A stretch of 64,000 nt of DNA from Actinomyces oris (GTDB taxonomy: Bacteria > Actinomycetota > Actinomycetes > Actinomycetales > Actinomycetaceae). Made by a program: the position numbers and the translations under genes. The DNA lies in NCBI RefSeq assembly GCF_006546825.1, contig NZ_VICC01000001.1:188191-252190 (forward strand), read 5' to 3'. This document shows, piece by piece, positions 8,706-18,545 of the stretch; position 1 is the stretch's first letter, and each line of letters begins with the position of its first letter. A model generated the notes under the pieces. It had not been told where the DNA came from, searched no databases, and saw nothing but the letters and a program-made list of their open reading frames with translations.

Positions 8706-10342
8706 TTCCGCTTCTTGCTGGGTTCACGTTTCCACCAGGGATCCCTGTACAACAAAGCGTACCGGTAGGCGTTATACACATCCATCACTGGTGCACTGAC
8801 GGATAGTGCGCCCACCCCCTCACTCGTTACCGCGACCTCGTCAACCGCAGGCGACCTCGTGAGCATGCGCACTGTGCTTGACATTCGCGGCACTTCTCCC
8901 CACCGCTCAGCGGACTTCAGCCCCTCGCCGCCAGGAGCCTTTTGCCCGCCACGCCCGATTTGAGCACCACCCAGCATCATGGAGATCTTCGAGCGCGAGC
9001 TGCTGCTCCACGAATTCATGTACTTCTTGTACCGGCGACGACACCTCCTCCTCTCACCCCTCGACATTCCGGCAAACACCCCATCGACAAAGCATTCCGC
9101 GATCTGCCTCAGTTCCGAGGCGACGCGACCCAGAACATCGAGCCCCTCCACAGGCCTCATCTGCCTTTGAGATAGCCTGCCTTCAAGGCCGTCGACCATC
9201 GAACGCAGGGAGGCCACCTGCTGCATCGCACTCGTGAACTTTGAGTCATACGCGCGCCCGCCTGATGCGCCGAACCGCTTGACTGCCTGCATATCTGCGA
9301 ACACCGCATCGCACTCGTTCTGCCACGCGTCCCGCCAGAACTCGGTCAGAGACAACAGTCGGGCACAGTTGATGACCGCCTGCTGAACGGCATCCAATTG
9401 CATTGAGTAGGCTTTGACATAGGCTGCTTTATTCCCCACTCTCAGTCCGTACCACTGAAGTCCTACAGGAGTCCCCAACGCACTCCATGATCGCTCAAGT
9501 CGACGATAGTGCTTCTGAAGCACCATATACCTGGCAAGAACCTGAACCCCGTACGGCTCGTCAACAGGAATGAGCGACATGAACGCACCCATATCGGCAC
9601 GCCGGCCAACGAGCCGCTCGTAGGCCTGCCGAGCCTCCTCAATGCCCGAGCGCGCCATTCTTCCTCTCGTCAGATAGTATCGAAACCAGAGGTTGGCAGC
9701 AGCCATGAAGATCAAGAACAGTGCGGTGACCCTGAACATCCTGGTAAAACCCAGGTGCCAGCCGATATAGGAGGAGGCAGTTCTCACGGCAGTGACCACG
9801 AGCGCATCCTCGTCACGGTCACTCTGGGTCAGATACTTTTGAATCGAGTACCACACCTCACTTTGGCCGTCCGAGTCGATATCAAGCTTCGGCCCGTAAA
9901 AGAATTTCATCCCCTGCCCTGCCAGCACATCATCATAGTCAGTATGTGGCGCTTGGGCGACGATCATCACGTTATCGGCCCAGCGCCCCGAGTCCTCCCA
10001 CGAGATCCATGGGACATCCGTGGGATGAGTGCGAGCATAGTTCCGCACCTCGTCTTGGAGGCTTTCGACTTTGGAATTCGGGAGGTTCACGACCACCACA
10101 TGGGTCGGCTGCCGGAAGGTGAGCTTCTCAAGCTGCGACTTGACGTGGTCCCAGTGGAGAATTCCGGCCTCGTCATGGATCTCCACTGTCGGATGAAACT
10201 GCTTCGTGGGATAGAAGGGTGATTGTCCGCCGTTGATGATGAATGGCGCGACCACAAGTGCGACACCAATGAGGAGATTGCCTAGATACCCGAGGATCGC
10301 TCGTAACCCACCGAGCTCAGAGACTGTTGGCGGCTTCTTCAC
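8684..10342 (-). CDS. TPM-domain membrane protein, DUF5129 type (paralog 5)
   Basis: 552 residues from a GTG at 10342. The start forms a GTGA overlap with the stop of paralog 4 (10339), which decides it over a longer upstream frame that is only a shadow of the neighbour. It is the most diverged member: the TPM-like region reads V-E-I-H-D-E-A-G-I and IVAQAPHTDYDDVLAGQGMK, followed by a second membrane helix, the YMVLQKHYRRLERSW helix and a basic tail without the Ser/Gly repeat. Base composition is somewhat less GC-rich than in paralogs 1-3. Confidence 0.75.
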   Translation of the reverse strand: MKKPPTVSELGGLRAILGYLGNLLIGVALVVAPFIINGGQSPFYPTKQFHPTVEIHDEAGILHWDHVKSQLEKLTFRQPTHVVVVNLPNSKVESLQDEVRNYARTHPTDVPWISWEDSGRWADNVMIVAQAPHTDYDDVLAGQGMKFFYGPKLDIDSDGQSEVWYSIQKYLTQSDRDEDALVVTAVRTASSYIGWHLGFTRMFRVTALFLIFMAAANLWFRYYLTRGRMARSGIEEARQAYERLVGRRADMGAFMSLIPVDEPYGVQVLARYMVLQKHYRRLERSWSALGTPVGLQWYGLRVGNKAAYVKAYSMQLDAVQQAVINCARLLSLTEFWRDAWQNECDAVFADMQAVKRFGASGGRAYDSKFTSAMQQVASLRSMVDGLEGRLSQRQMRPVEGLDVLGRVASELRQIAECFVDGVFAGMSRGERRRCRRRYKKYMNSWSSSSRSKISMMLGGAQIGRGGQKAPGGEGLKSAERWGEVPRMSSTVRMLTRSPAVDEVAVTSEGVGALSVSAPVMDVYNAYRYALLYRDPWWKREPSKKRKWAIRWS

Positions 10343-11319
10343 AGAGCAGTACCCCCAGGATTCTGGATCGTGTCCGCCCGAGTCGCGGCGCCGGCGTTCA
10401 CAGCGGCGTCGAGCTCGACCAAACTGGCCGTCCTCTCGGCGAGACGAGCGGTCTGAGCACGAACACCGCGACCGAACCATTGAGCACCCCGCGGCTCCCC
10501 GAAGTCCTTCCACGCCCTACTGACGACGTCATACTCCGCGAGGAATCTCCTGTAGTCCGAACCGACGTCACGACTCTGAGAGGACTGCGCCGGAAGAGTT
10601 TCCGCCTTGAGCTCGGTGAGATCATAGTCGTAGACGACCTGCATCATCTTCTTGTGAGCAGCCCTGCCAAGGCGCCGGGCGGTGACGCCCCGCCATATGT
10701 AGAAGGCGAGCCATCCGCTTCCCGCCATGAAGGCGAGGGCCGCACCGACCACCCACATCATCGTGCTGTTCCCACTGCCTGAACCGATGTATGTCGCCAG
10801 CTGCTGCCCCATCGCCACGGCTCCGCCATCCCAATCGTCCTGAGCGTAGTGGCTTCCCGCCGCGTTCTCGATCGCCTCCCGCTTGTCGGCAGACAGCCGC
10901 AAGTCCTTCGCCGCGTAGCAACGCACCCAATGAGACTCAGGCGCCACCACGAAGAGGATCGTTCCATTCACCGGACTACCGACGTCGGAGCTCTTGAACC
11001 ACGACGAACCTTGTGCGCCGTCGGCTGCGTACTTGACGGTCTCCTCATCAAGGTTGCCGATACCGGCTCCGGGAATCGAGAGCACCACGATACGAACCTC
11101 ACGATCGTAGTGCTGCTCCTCCAGGCCGCGGCGAAGAGTCTGCTCGTGATAGATGCCGGCCTCATCACGAACGACCACATCGGGGCGATGCCCAGATGTG
11201 GAGGGGTACAGGAGCACCGCCGGCAGAAGCAGGATCGCGATCAACGCTCCGGCAATATTCATCACGAACATTGCGACCGCTCGAAGACCTCCAAGGCGGA
11301 TGATCGCAGATTGCTTCAT
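10339..11319 (-). CDS. TPM-domain membrane protein, DUF5129 type, C-terminally short (paralog 4)
   Basis: 326 residues. It keeps membrane helix 1, the TPM-like domain (V-R-D-E-A-G-I, VVAPESHWVRCYAAKDLR, DWDGGAVAMGQQL), helix 2 and the first cytoplasmic helices up to GEPRGAQWFGRGV, then stops about 200 residues earlier than paralogs 2 and 3. Ribosome-binding site AAGGAA precedes the ATG. Its stop overlaps the GTG of paralog 5. Truncation by mutation, or a split of one ancestral gene, are both possible. Confidence 0.75.
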   Translation of the reverse strand: MKQSAIIRLGGLRAVAMFVMNIAGALIAILLLPAVLLYPSTSGHRPDVVVRDEAGIYHEQTLRRGLEEQHYDREVRIVVLSIPGAGIGNLDEETVKYAADGAQGSSWFKSSDVGSPVNGTILFVVAPESHWVRCYAAKDLRLSADKREAIENAAGSHYAQDDWDGGAVAMGQQLATYIGSGSGNSTMMWVVGAALAFMAGSGWLAFYIWRGVTARRLGRAAHKKMMQVVYDYDLTELKAETLPAQSSQSRDVGSDYRRFLAEYDVVSRAWKDFGEPRGAQWFGRGVRAQTARLAERTASLVELDAAVNAGAATRADTIQNPGGTAL

Positions 11320-11466
11320 GTGACATTCCTTGTTAATAACCGAGCCAACCTCGAAGGCTGTACCGTCCCCGTTCTCAGCGGATCGAGGTTAGCAGCATCA
11401 ATTGTCCAATCTCATCCACATGCATGTAGTTCCTCGTCGAGAACCGGCGAACGAGCACGGCCCGGC

Positions 11467-13062
11467 TCAGAAGCTCGATGAGGAGCCCGCCCCGGAGAAG
11501 CCACCGCCACCCCCGGAGAAGCCACCCCCTCCCGAGGATCCGCCGCCCGGGGTGAAGGTTGACGCCGCGCTGTAGCCCATCACTAGCGACGAGACCGGGA
11601 CGAAGGAACGGAAGGCCACGTTGTCGAAGCCAGCGAGGCCGGCGATCGCCGGCGACGCCGAGTTGACGCGGATCGTGGCATGGGGGTCGTACTTGCCGTA
11701 GCCACCGCCCAGGGACCAGGCGCCGCTGTAGGCGGCGTACCGACCGGAGCCGCGGTAGCTGTTGAAACGGCGACGGCGCTCGTCGGCGTACCGCGAGGTA
11801 TCGACGTCGATGGCGTAGCGAGCCAGGCCGTCGGCCTCCCTATGGGTGGCGTCGGCGATCCGGTCGAGCTCGTCGAGGGCCTGAGACGGCTGGAGCCTGC
11901 CCGCCGAGAGATCCAAAGTCATGTGGTAGAGGCGCTCATGAAACCAGCGAACCTTCTCCCGCGTACCCATCGTATTGACCGGCAGCCTGCCGGAGGAGTC
12001 GATCTTGTGGCACAGGGTGAGGAGCGCCTGGAGGTCCTCCAGGGCCGGCCCCTGCTCGTTGTACCAGGCCTGCTCCCAGCCACGGTCCTGGTTGAGGAAG
12101 GTTGCGGTGTTGGCGACGACGTCGTCGAGCGTGTCGAGCGCGGCCGAACGTCTTCGCAAGTCGGTCGCCCTGCGGAGCATGGAAAGACCGAACCACTGGG
12201 TGCCTCGGGGGCTGCCGAAGTCCTGCCAGGACCGGGCCAGGTTCTCGTACTCGTCGCGGAACCAGCGGTAGCGGGCCATGACCTGCGCCCCGTGGGGCTC
12301 CTCAGTGGGGATTCGCTGGGCGTGCCGTTCAGTGGCTCGGTAGTCATGGGCGACCTGCGTGTAGTGGCGCAGCGCCTCACCGGCCCGACGGCGGGCCATG
12401 AGTCCTCGCCACAGGTAGACACCGATACCGGTGGCACCGAACCCGGCGACCGGGAAGGACACCTGCAGGAAGAAGGCTCGCAGGGCGCTGCGAGGCTTAC
12501 CGACGTACTTCGTGGACTTCTTCCCCATGGAGACCAGACCCCCGTCCCAGTCCTTCTCCCGGAACTGGGATTTAGCGGCATCCTGGATGGCGTCCTCCTG
12601 GCTGCTCATCACCTTGACGTCCTCACCGAAGTAGCAGCCCACCTTGCGCGAGTCGGGGGCGACCGCCAGGATCACCAGGCCGTCACTCCAGTACTTGGGG
12701 TTCGACGTCGAGACCCACGGAACATCAGTGTCGCTCGCATGCGAACGGGCATACTCCAGCACAGCGTCGTTGAGGTTGGAGACGTCCTCACCCGGCACCG
12801 TCAGGACAGCCAGGTGGACCTGCTTGCGGAACTCCAGATTCTTGAGCTTGTCGCTCAGCGCTGTGCTGTCAAGCACGCCGGCCTCGTCCTGGACCTCGAC
12901 CGTGGGCCGGTAGGTGACCACCGCCTCCTGCTTCGATGGCCAGAGCCATACGATCAGCGGCGAGAGGACCAGGGTCAGGCCCAGGACCATGATGGCGGTG
13001 AAGGCCACCACTGAACGGGTTCCGCCCGAGCGTGTGGCAGGGTTCTGCCCCAGCTGCTCCAT
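11467..13062 (-). CDS. TPM-domain membrane protein, DUF5129 type, full length (paralog 3)
   Basis: 531 residues with the full layout: membrane helix at about 20-40, TPM-like domain (V-Q-D-E-A-G-V, VILAVAPDSRKVGCYFGED, DWDGGLVSMGKKS), second helix near 200-220, a long helical cytoplasmic part with HYTQVAHDYRATERH and FGSPRGTQWFGLSML, and a Gly/Ser-rich end with repeated SGGGGFSG-type units ending SSSSF. A Gly/Ser/Phe tail of this kind is common in TPM proteins. It shares long identical DNA stretches with paralog 2, which points to recent duplication or gene conversion. Confidence 0.8.
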   Translation of the reverse strand: MEQLGQNPATRSGGTRSVVAFTAIMVLGLTLVLSPLIVWLWPSKQEAVVTYRPTVEVQDEAGVLDSTALSDKLKNLEFRKQVHLAVLTVPGEDVSNLNDAVLEYARSHASDTDVPWVSTSNPKYWSDGLVILAVAPDSRKVGCYFGEDVKVMSSQEDAIQDAAKSQFREKDWDGGLVSMGKKSTKYVGKPRSALRAFFLQVSFPVAGFGATGIGVYLWRGLMARRRAGEALRHYTQVAHDYRATERHAQRIPTEEPHGAQVMARYRWFRDEYENLARSWQDFGSPRGTQWFGLSMLRRATDLRRRSAALDTLDDVVANTATFLNQDRGWEQAWYNEQGPALEDLQALLTLCHKIDSSGRLPVNTMGTREKVRWFHERLYHMTLDLSAGRLQPSQALDELDRIADATHREADGLARYAIDVDTSRYADERRRRFNSYRGSGRYAAYSGAWSLGGGYGKYDPHATIRVNSASPAIAGLAGFDNVAFRSFVPVSSLVMGYSAASTFTPGGGSSGGGGFSGGGGGFSGAGSSSSF

Positions 13063-13172
13063 CCGAGCCCCACTTCCCTACTGACTGGACGTTTTCAGTG
13101 CCGATCCTAGCGGGGGCCGGGCGGCCCCAGAGGCGGGCAGAGGCAGTATCGACAGGACCCGCCCGCACCGGC

Positions 13173-14816
13173 TCAGAAGCTCGAGGAGGAGCCGGACCCG
13201 GAGAAGCCGCCACCACCGCTGTAGCCGCCGGAGAAGCTGCTTCCCGAGAAGCTGGACCCGGAGCCGGAGCTGCTCGACGGCGTGTAGGAGGAGGCCGAGC
13301 TGTATCCCACCACCAGGTCGGAGACCGGGGTGAAGGAGCTGAAGGACCCGCCCGCGCCGACGCCCGAGCTGGACGAACCGGACGAGCCCACGGCAGAGAT
13401 GGCCGGAGACGAGGGGTTGAGGCGGATCGTCGAGTGCGGGTTGTAGCTGCCGTGTCCCCCGCCCAGGTACCAGTAGCCGGCGTAGGCGGCATCCGTGGAC
13501 GAGACCGAGTCGTCGTAGCGACGACGGCGCTCGTCGGCGTAGCTGGAGGTGTCGGCGTCAATGGCCTCGCGGGCGAGCCGGGAGGCCTTCGTCTTCGTCT
13601 CACTGGCGATCTCGTCGAGCTCGTCCAGCGCAGCCGAGGGCTGGAGCGAACCGTCCTCCAGCCCGGCGGTCATGTCGTCCAAGCGCTGCTTACGGGAGCG
13701 GACCCAGTCCCGCTCCTGCTTGGCGCGCTCAGCGATCGAACCGTTCTCGGCGGCGTCGGAGCTGTCGACCTGGTGGCACAGTCTCCGCAACGACTGCAGG
13801 TCCTCCAGGACCGGCCCCTGCTCGTTGCTCCAGACGCGGTCCCAGCCGGGCGACAGGCTCAGGAAGGTGGCAGTGTTGGCGATGACGTCGTCGAGGGAGT
13901 CCAGGAGCTCGGAACGCTTTTCCAGCTCGGTGGCCCGTCTCAGCACCGACATGCCGAACCACTGGGTGCGGTAGGGGTTGCCGAAGTCCTGCCAGGAGCG
14001 GGTGACCTTCTCATACTCCTCACGGAACCACCGGTAACGGGCCATGACCTGGGCGCCATGCGGCTCATCCTCGGGAATCGTCCCGGCCAGGAGCTCGGTG
14101 GTCTCGTAGTCGTGAGTGACCTGCGAGTAGTGGCGCAGCGCCTCGCGCGCCCGGCGTCGCGCCGCGAAACCGCGCCACAGGTACCACGAGAGCCAGACGA
14201 GGCCCACAAGCGCCGAGATTCCGGGCAGGACGTAGGTCGTGCCCACATCACCGCCTCCGGGCCGACCGATGACGTCGGCGGTCTTGGCCGCCATGGAGAC
14301 GGTGCCCCCGTACCAGTCGGCCCGGCGGTACTGGTTCTTGGCGGCGTTCTGGATGGCGGCCTGCTGCTCCAGGGGGACCGCGACGTCCTCACCGAAGTAG
14401 CAGCCGACCTTGCGCGCCTCCGGGGCGACCGCCAGGATCACCAGGCCGTCGCTCCAGTAGTTGGGATTCGACGTCGAGATCCACGGGACATCAGTGTCGC
14501 CCTGGTGCGAGCGGGCGTACTCCAGCACAGCGTCGTTGAGGTTGTCGACGTCCCAGCCCGGGACTGTGAGCACGGCGACGTGGACGTCCTGACGGAAGCC
14601 CATCGCCCGAATCTCCTTGGCCAGTGGCTCGCTCTGGAGCACCCCGGCCTCATCGTGGACCTCCACGCTGGGGTGATGGCTCTCCCCGAAGGGCCAGATG
14701 ACCATGATCGGCAGCACGGCGATGAGGGCCAGGCTCACCACCACATTGGCGACGAAGGCCGTCACCGACCAGATTCCACCGAGCCCGACGATGCCGGACC
14801 GTTTCATGTGCCTCAT
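13173..14816 (-). CDS. TPM-domain membrane protein, DUF5129 type, full length (paralog 2)
   Basis: 547 residues from the ATG at 14816, chosen because GAGGAAGGAAG lies five bases upstream; the longer frame is not supported. It has the same order as paralog 3: helix 1, TPM-like domain (V-H-D-E-A-G-V, VILAVAPEARKVGCYFGED), helix 2 (VGLVWLSWYLWRG), cytoplasmic helices with HYSQVTHDYETTE and FGNPYRTQWFGMSVL, then a Ser/Gly/Tyr-rich tail ending SGSGSSSSF. The gap to paralog 3 is 110 bp. Confidence 0.8.
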   Translation of the reverse strand: MRHMKRSGIVGLGGIWSVTAFVANVVVSLALIAVLPIMVIWPFGESHHPSVEVHDEAGVLQSEPLAKEIRAMGFRQDVHVAVLTVPGWDVDNLNDAVLEYARSHQGDTDVPWISTSNPNYWSDGLVILAVAPEARKVGCYFGEDVAVPLEQQAAIQNAAKNQYRRADWYGGTVSMAAKTADVIGRPGGGDVGTTYVLPGISALVGLVWLSWYLWRGFAARRRAREALRHYSQVTHDYETTELLAGTIPEDEPHGAQVMARYRWFREEYEKVTRSWQDFGNPYRTQWFGMSVLRRATELEKRSELLDSLDDVIANTATFLSLSPGWDRVWSNEQGPVLEDLQSLRRLCHQVDSSDAAENGSIAERAKQERDWVRSRKQRLDDMTAGLEDGSLQPSAALDELDEIASETKTKASRLAREAIDADTSSYADERRRRYDDSVSSTDAAYAGYWYLGGGHGSYNPHSTIRLNPSSPAISAVGSSGSSSSGVGAGGSFSSFTPVSDLVVGYSSASSYTPSSSSGSGSSFSGSSFSGGYSGGGGFSGSGSSSSF

Positions 14817-14865
14817 CAGAACTTCCTTCCTCTGACGTGAGCCTGGCGTGTGAGGTGTGCCGACA

Positions 14866-15897
14866 TCAGCATCCCGGGAAGGTCCCGTCCCCGAGATATC
14901 CGGTACCGGCATTCAGGAGCCGTCGCGGGCCCGCGTGGCCAACAGGCACGACGGCTCTCCCCCCGGCACCAGGGCCGACCGGGTTCCAGTAGCCGGCGTT
15001 CCTTCCGGGGCCGACGACGTCCAGCAGAGCGTGAGGACCCGGGCGGGCGGAGGCTTCGCCGTCGAGAGAACCGAGAGAGCTGCTGAGAGCAGGCTCCGCA
15101 CCGGCCGCACTGAGCGACAGGCCGTGCCCCGCCCGGCGAGCATCGGCCGCCATCCAGGCAAGCTCGTCAAGCGCCGCCGAGGGCTGCAGCAAGCCGGCCG
15201 ACAGCTCCGCGGTCATCTCGCTGAGGCGCTGGTGGTGTGCCCGCACCAGCTCGCGCACCTCCACCGTGCCGCGGGGAGTGAACGCGTAGGAGTCGATCCA
15301 CTGGCACTGGCTCAGGAGCAGGTTGAGCTCATGAAGAACCGGTTGCTGCTCCTCGTGCCAGAGCCTCTCCCAGTTGGAGGACAGGCTCAGGAACGCGGCG
15401 TTGCTGGCGATGATGTCGTCGGTCGAGTCCAGTGCGGACGAGCGCCGCTTGATCTCGGAGACCCGCTGGAACACTCCCGGTTCGAACCACTGGGAGCCCC
15501 GAGGGCTGCCGAGGTCCTGCAACGTCCGGGTCAGGCTCTCGTACTCGTCGCGGAACCAGCGGTAGTGGGCCATGACACGGGCGCCGCGGGTCTCGCCTTC
15601 AGGGATGAGGCGGGCATGGAGCTCAGTGGCCTCGTAGTCGTAGGTGACCCTCCCGTAGTGCCGCAGCGCCTGCTCGAACATGCGCCGTGCGGACAAACCG
15701 CGCCACAGGTAGTAGCCGACACCGATGGCGCCCAGCAGGGCCGGCAGGAGCGTGAGGGCGGCGAGCGAGGGCTCCCACACCGCTACGGCCACCGGTGAGA
15801 GCGCGGCCGCCAGGCCCGCCGTCATGATGGCGCAGAAGGACAGCAGCGAGCGGATCCCTCCGAGGCGGATGACGAGGGGAAGGCGCGTGGGCGGCAT
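14866..15897 (-). CDS. DUF5129-type paralog lacking the TPM domain (paralog 1)
   Basis: 343 residues. After the N-terminal membrane helix (residues 12-40) the whole extracytoplasmic TPM-like domain is missing; the chain passes straight into the second helix (LLGAIGVGYYLWRGLSARR) and the cytoplasmic helices (HYGRVTYDYEATELH, RWFRDEYESL, GSPRGSQWFEPGV). The last 80 residues are rich in Gly/Pro/Ala and look frame-shifted relative to the tails of paralogs 2 and 3. AGAGGAAG precedes the ATG. As the first gene of the array it may be a decaying copy, or a shortened partner of the full-length proteins. Confidence 0.7.
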   Translation of the reverse strand: MPPTRLPLVIRLGGIRSLLSFCAIMTAGLAAALSPVAVAVWEPSLAALTLLPALLGAIGVGYYLWRGLSARRMFEQALRHYGRVTYDYEATELHARLIPEGETRGARVMAHYRWFRDEYESLTRTLQDLGSPRGSQWFEPGVFQRVSEIKRRSSALDSTDDIIASNAAFLSLSSNWERLWHEEQQPVLHELNLLLSQCQWIDSYAFTPRGTVEVRELVRAHHQRLSEMTAELSAGLLQPSAALDELAWMAADARRAGHGLSLSAAGAEPALSSSLGSLDGEASARPGPHALLDVVGPGRNAGYWNPVGPGAGGRAVVPVGHAGPRRLLNAGTGYLGDGTFPGC

Positions 15898-16307
15898 CGT
15901 CTTCCTCTCATGAAACCTCGACGTGGGTCCTGGCCGGCTGGTGACTCTGCGGCCGCCGGCCGTGCCTCATCCTTACCCGCGGTTACGCCGTCTGCCATGG
16001 GGAGAGCAACACGGGGCGCCCTCGACGAGAGGACACCCCGTGGACGTGGAACCGGGAAAGAGCCTAGTGAACGGGTCGCCCCACCGGCAGGGTCAGACAC
16101 CCCGTGCCGGTGGGGGCGGCGTCCCAGAGGCAGGGCGGCCGCCCCCAAAAATCTACGGCAATACATAGGCCACCATATTCAAGCACACTAAAATACTTGA
16201 AATACAGAATTATTCAAGACTCCACTAAATTCACAACTTATTTCCTTCAGTATGATGCGATACACTCGTTCACGAGCAAAAATCACTTCACCTCAAAGGA
16301 GAGGCAT
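15898..16307. other. Divergent intergenic region with a sharp composition change
   Basis: Up to about 16150 the DNA is GC-rich with short hairpins such as GGCGGCC/GGCCGCC; from there on it is AT-rich and remains so through the next gene. The region must hold promoters for the DUF5129 array (minus) and the hydrolase gene (plus), but I could not place hexamers with confidence. TTCAAG...CTTGAA symmetry occurs near 16178-16201. The composition step marks the likely left edge of transferred DNA. Confidence 0.5.
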
Positions 16308-18509
16308 ATGACCAGAAGCAAGGCAAGTCGCCGCAACCAGGAAGATTCAACCAAGGAAAATAGTAAACCCACCGATACACCAAGCCCCGGTGAGGCCAAC
16401 CCCAAAATCCGCAGCGACCGAAAATACGACGCCGCCCTTCTTTTCGTTCACGGCATTGGTAACCAGAAAGAAGGGGATGTTCTGAAGAACATGGCGAACC
16501 CTGTAGCCAAGCACATAATACACGTGGCAGAAAAGTATGACTGGCAGACAGAAGTAGAACAAGAAACCCCATCATCGCCAATTATTATCACAGCCCGCAA
16601 AATGAATCACAGCAAGACAACATATCTTGACGAATGCATATGGGCCAATTCATTCCCAAGAATAACGTTCTGGGAGTTTACGAAGTGGCTTGCAGTAAGA
16701 ATTTCTTCGCCAATAGTTTTGCTCATTCCAGACAAAGACGACATTCAAGTTATTCGCAGAGAGTTTGAACTTCATAACTATTTTAGCGTGAAGGCATACC
16801 TGAAACTGAGTGGCGTCATGCTTCGAGTTCTTTTTCGTCTGTTTTTACTTTTTGGCGTATCATTACTTGTTTCTACAGCCCCATTACTGTTGTTTCAGTT
16901 CCTACTAAACTCCTCGACAGGACTGCGTGTGGCTGTGATAATGCTCATTCTTATTGCGATGAGTTGCTTAGTTTCCCTTCACAAGAAAGCGAACTATTTT
17001 GCGCACGTCCCCGCAGCTATTATGCCCTCTCATGGAGAGTATATGCTCGACACGGTGAAGGACGCCATAAGAAGGACCTACAGACTGACGAAACGTCCAA
17101 CACTGATAGCGCACTCACAGGGCGGTTTTCTAGCCTACCATGCACTCAAGGATTTGTCGACAAAAAAGAGGCCAAAATGGCGCCTTTTCGGAGTTGGCTC
17201 AGGTTTACGACCGATCACATTTCTTGATCGACTCAACAATAGGTGGACCCTTTCCTTGTGGTGGGCGACTTCATTGTATGCATTCTTAGCAATCGGCTCA
17301 TTTCTAGCCCTTCTAAATCATGCCGATTTCGGGGAGAATCTTAGGTTTACAGGAATTCACCTATACTTCATATCTCGAGCGATACTGGGGTTACCATTAT
17401 CCTCTGCCGAGATTAACTACTTGTCCGAACCTTTACGTCAGCAGAGTCACACATTCTTGTCTCAAGTGTTTTATTTGCTGCAAGACACTATACCGCTGCC
17501 TTTGGCGACGATCCTTCTTGGCATTTTTTGGATCATCGCAAATCGAAGCTCCAACAGCCCTTTCTTATTTGATAGAATTCCTCCCCTAAAATGCGTCTCA
17601 AATTGGACAGAAGTGACAACAAGCCACGACCTAGTCGGTCGTCTGAGCCTCGCTCCACTACCGCTACAAGTAAGACAGCAGGACACATCAGGGGCATCCA
17701 ATGTGATCTTGGATCACATCAGCTATTTTAAGACGAGCATACTTCCGCTTCAGATCGCTATCGAAGCGCTCGGAGATGCACAGATATTAACAAAAAGTGA
17801 ACTCGATAGAGAGCGAGATGACATCAATACGCTCAATACTCAGCTTAATGCGCTTTCACAACGCCGATGGCACCTCACGAGCTTCATTATTTCGGCGCTT
17901 AGCGCCACCCTGTTCATAATATACACATTTATTAATGGGTATATGTCATGGGCTTTTACAATTATATATCTGTCTTTAGCTGTGACAATAGTCAGCATTC
18001 CTTGCAGGTTGATTGAAATTGCGCTTAGCAGGTCAGGCCCCTTGAAGCCCCCATCGGAAACAAATATAATGAAGCAAAGACAGCGCATATCGGCACATTA
18101 CAACAGAATGATTCTAGTAGGTTACGCAGAAAGATGCCTTGGAGTCATTCTTGCCATCACAGGGATGGGGTCAATTCTTGCAACGCATATCGCTGAAGCT
18201 GTAGTCGCACCTCCAAAAACTGGAGTCATCATCGACCCTCAATCTATGTCAAGTTTATGGAAACTGGGGACGCTGGCGCTATTTAGTGGGATAGCCGTCA
18301 TGTTCAAGTACAGACTGCATCATTTCCTATTACTGGGCTTCGAGCTCTACCTGAGCTTTTGGATAGTGACAGCACATTCTGTCAGTTTCTTCGTTATCAA
18401 GCCGGGCCTGCCTGCAGTTATACTTATTGTAATCACAACCAGCCTTATTATTGCCATTCAGCGCAGCCGATCCGTTACGCAGCAAAACTCGACAAGACCG
18501 CGAGGCTGA
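16308..18509 (+). CDS. AT-rich multi-pass membrane protein with alpha/beta-hydrolase signature
   Basis: 733 residues from the ATG at 16308, which has an excellent AAAGGAGAGG upstream. A basic N-terminus leads to the hydrolase oxyanion region L-F-V-H-G-I-G-N-Q near residue 45. The nucleophile elbow A-H-S-Q-G-G is near residue 270, between a pair of hydrophobic segments (about 170-230) and at least six more (about 330-355, 400-430, 530-560, 600-660, 680-715). Catalytic Ser would be in AHSQGG; the acid and His are not assigned. The gene is far more AT-rich than everything around it and uses codons such as ATA and AGA that its neighbours avoid, a strong sign of transfer. Substrate is unknown; a membrane lipid or cell-wall ester is possible. 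Confidence 0.65.
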   Translation: MTRSKASRRNQEDSTKENSKPTDTPSPGEANPKIRSDRKYDAALLFVHGIGNQKEGDVLKNMANPVAKHIIHVAEKYDWQTEVEQETPSSPIIITARKMNHSKTTYLDECIWANSFPRITFWEFTKWLAVRISSPIVLLIPDKDDIQVIRREFELHNYFSVKAYLKLSGVMLRVLFRLFLLFGVSLLVSTAPLLLFQFLLNSSTGLRVAVIMLILIAMSCLVSLHKKANYFAHVPAAIMPSHGEYMLDTVKDAIRRTYRLTKRPTLIAHSQGGFLAYHALKDLSTKKRPKWRLFGVGSGLRPITFLDRLNNRWTLSLWWATSLYAFLAIGSFLALLNHADFGENLRFTGIHLYFISRAILGLPLSSAEINYLSEPLRQQSHTFLSQVFYLLQDTIPLPLATILLGIFWIIANRSSNSPFLFDRIPPLKCVSNWTEVTTSHDLVGRLSLAPLPLQVRQQDTSGASNVILDHISYFKTSILPLQIAIEALGDAQILTKSELDRERDDINTLNTQLNALSQRRWHLTSFIISALSATLFIIYTFINGYMSWAFTIIYLSLAVTIVSIPCRLIEIALSRSGPLKPPSETNIMKQRQRISAHYNRMILVGYAERCLGVILAITGMGSILATHIAEAVVAPPKTGVIIDPQSMSSLWKLGTLALFSGIAVMFKYRLHHFLLLGFELYLSFWIVTAHSVSFFVIKPGLPAVILIVITTSLIIAIQRSRSVTQQNSTRPRG

Positions 18510-18545
18510 GTGCTCTATATGAAAGCGTTTTTCAATCGGGCCGGC

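Noticed and set aside
11680..14840. Long plus-strand frames over the DUF5129 array
   Set aside because: Antisense to genes with clear start sites and homology; no domains in the plus-strand translations.
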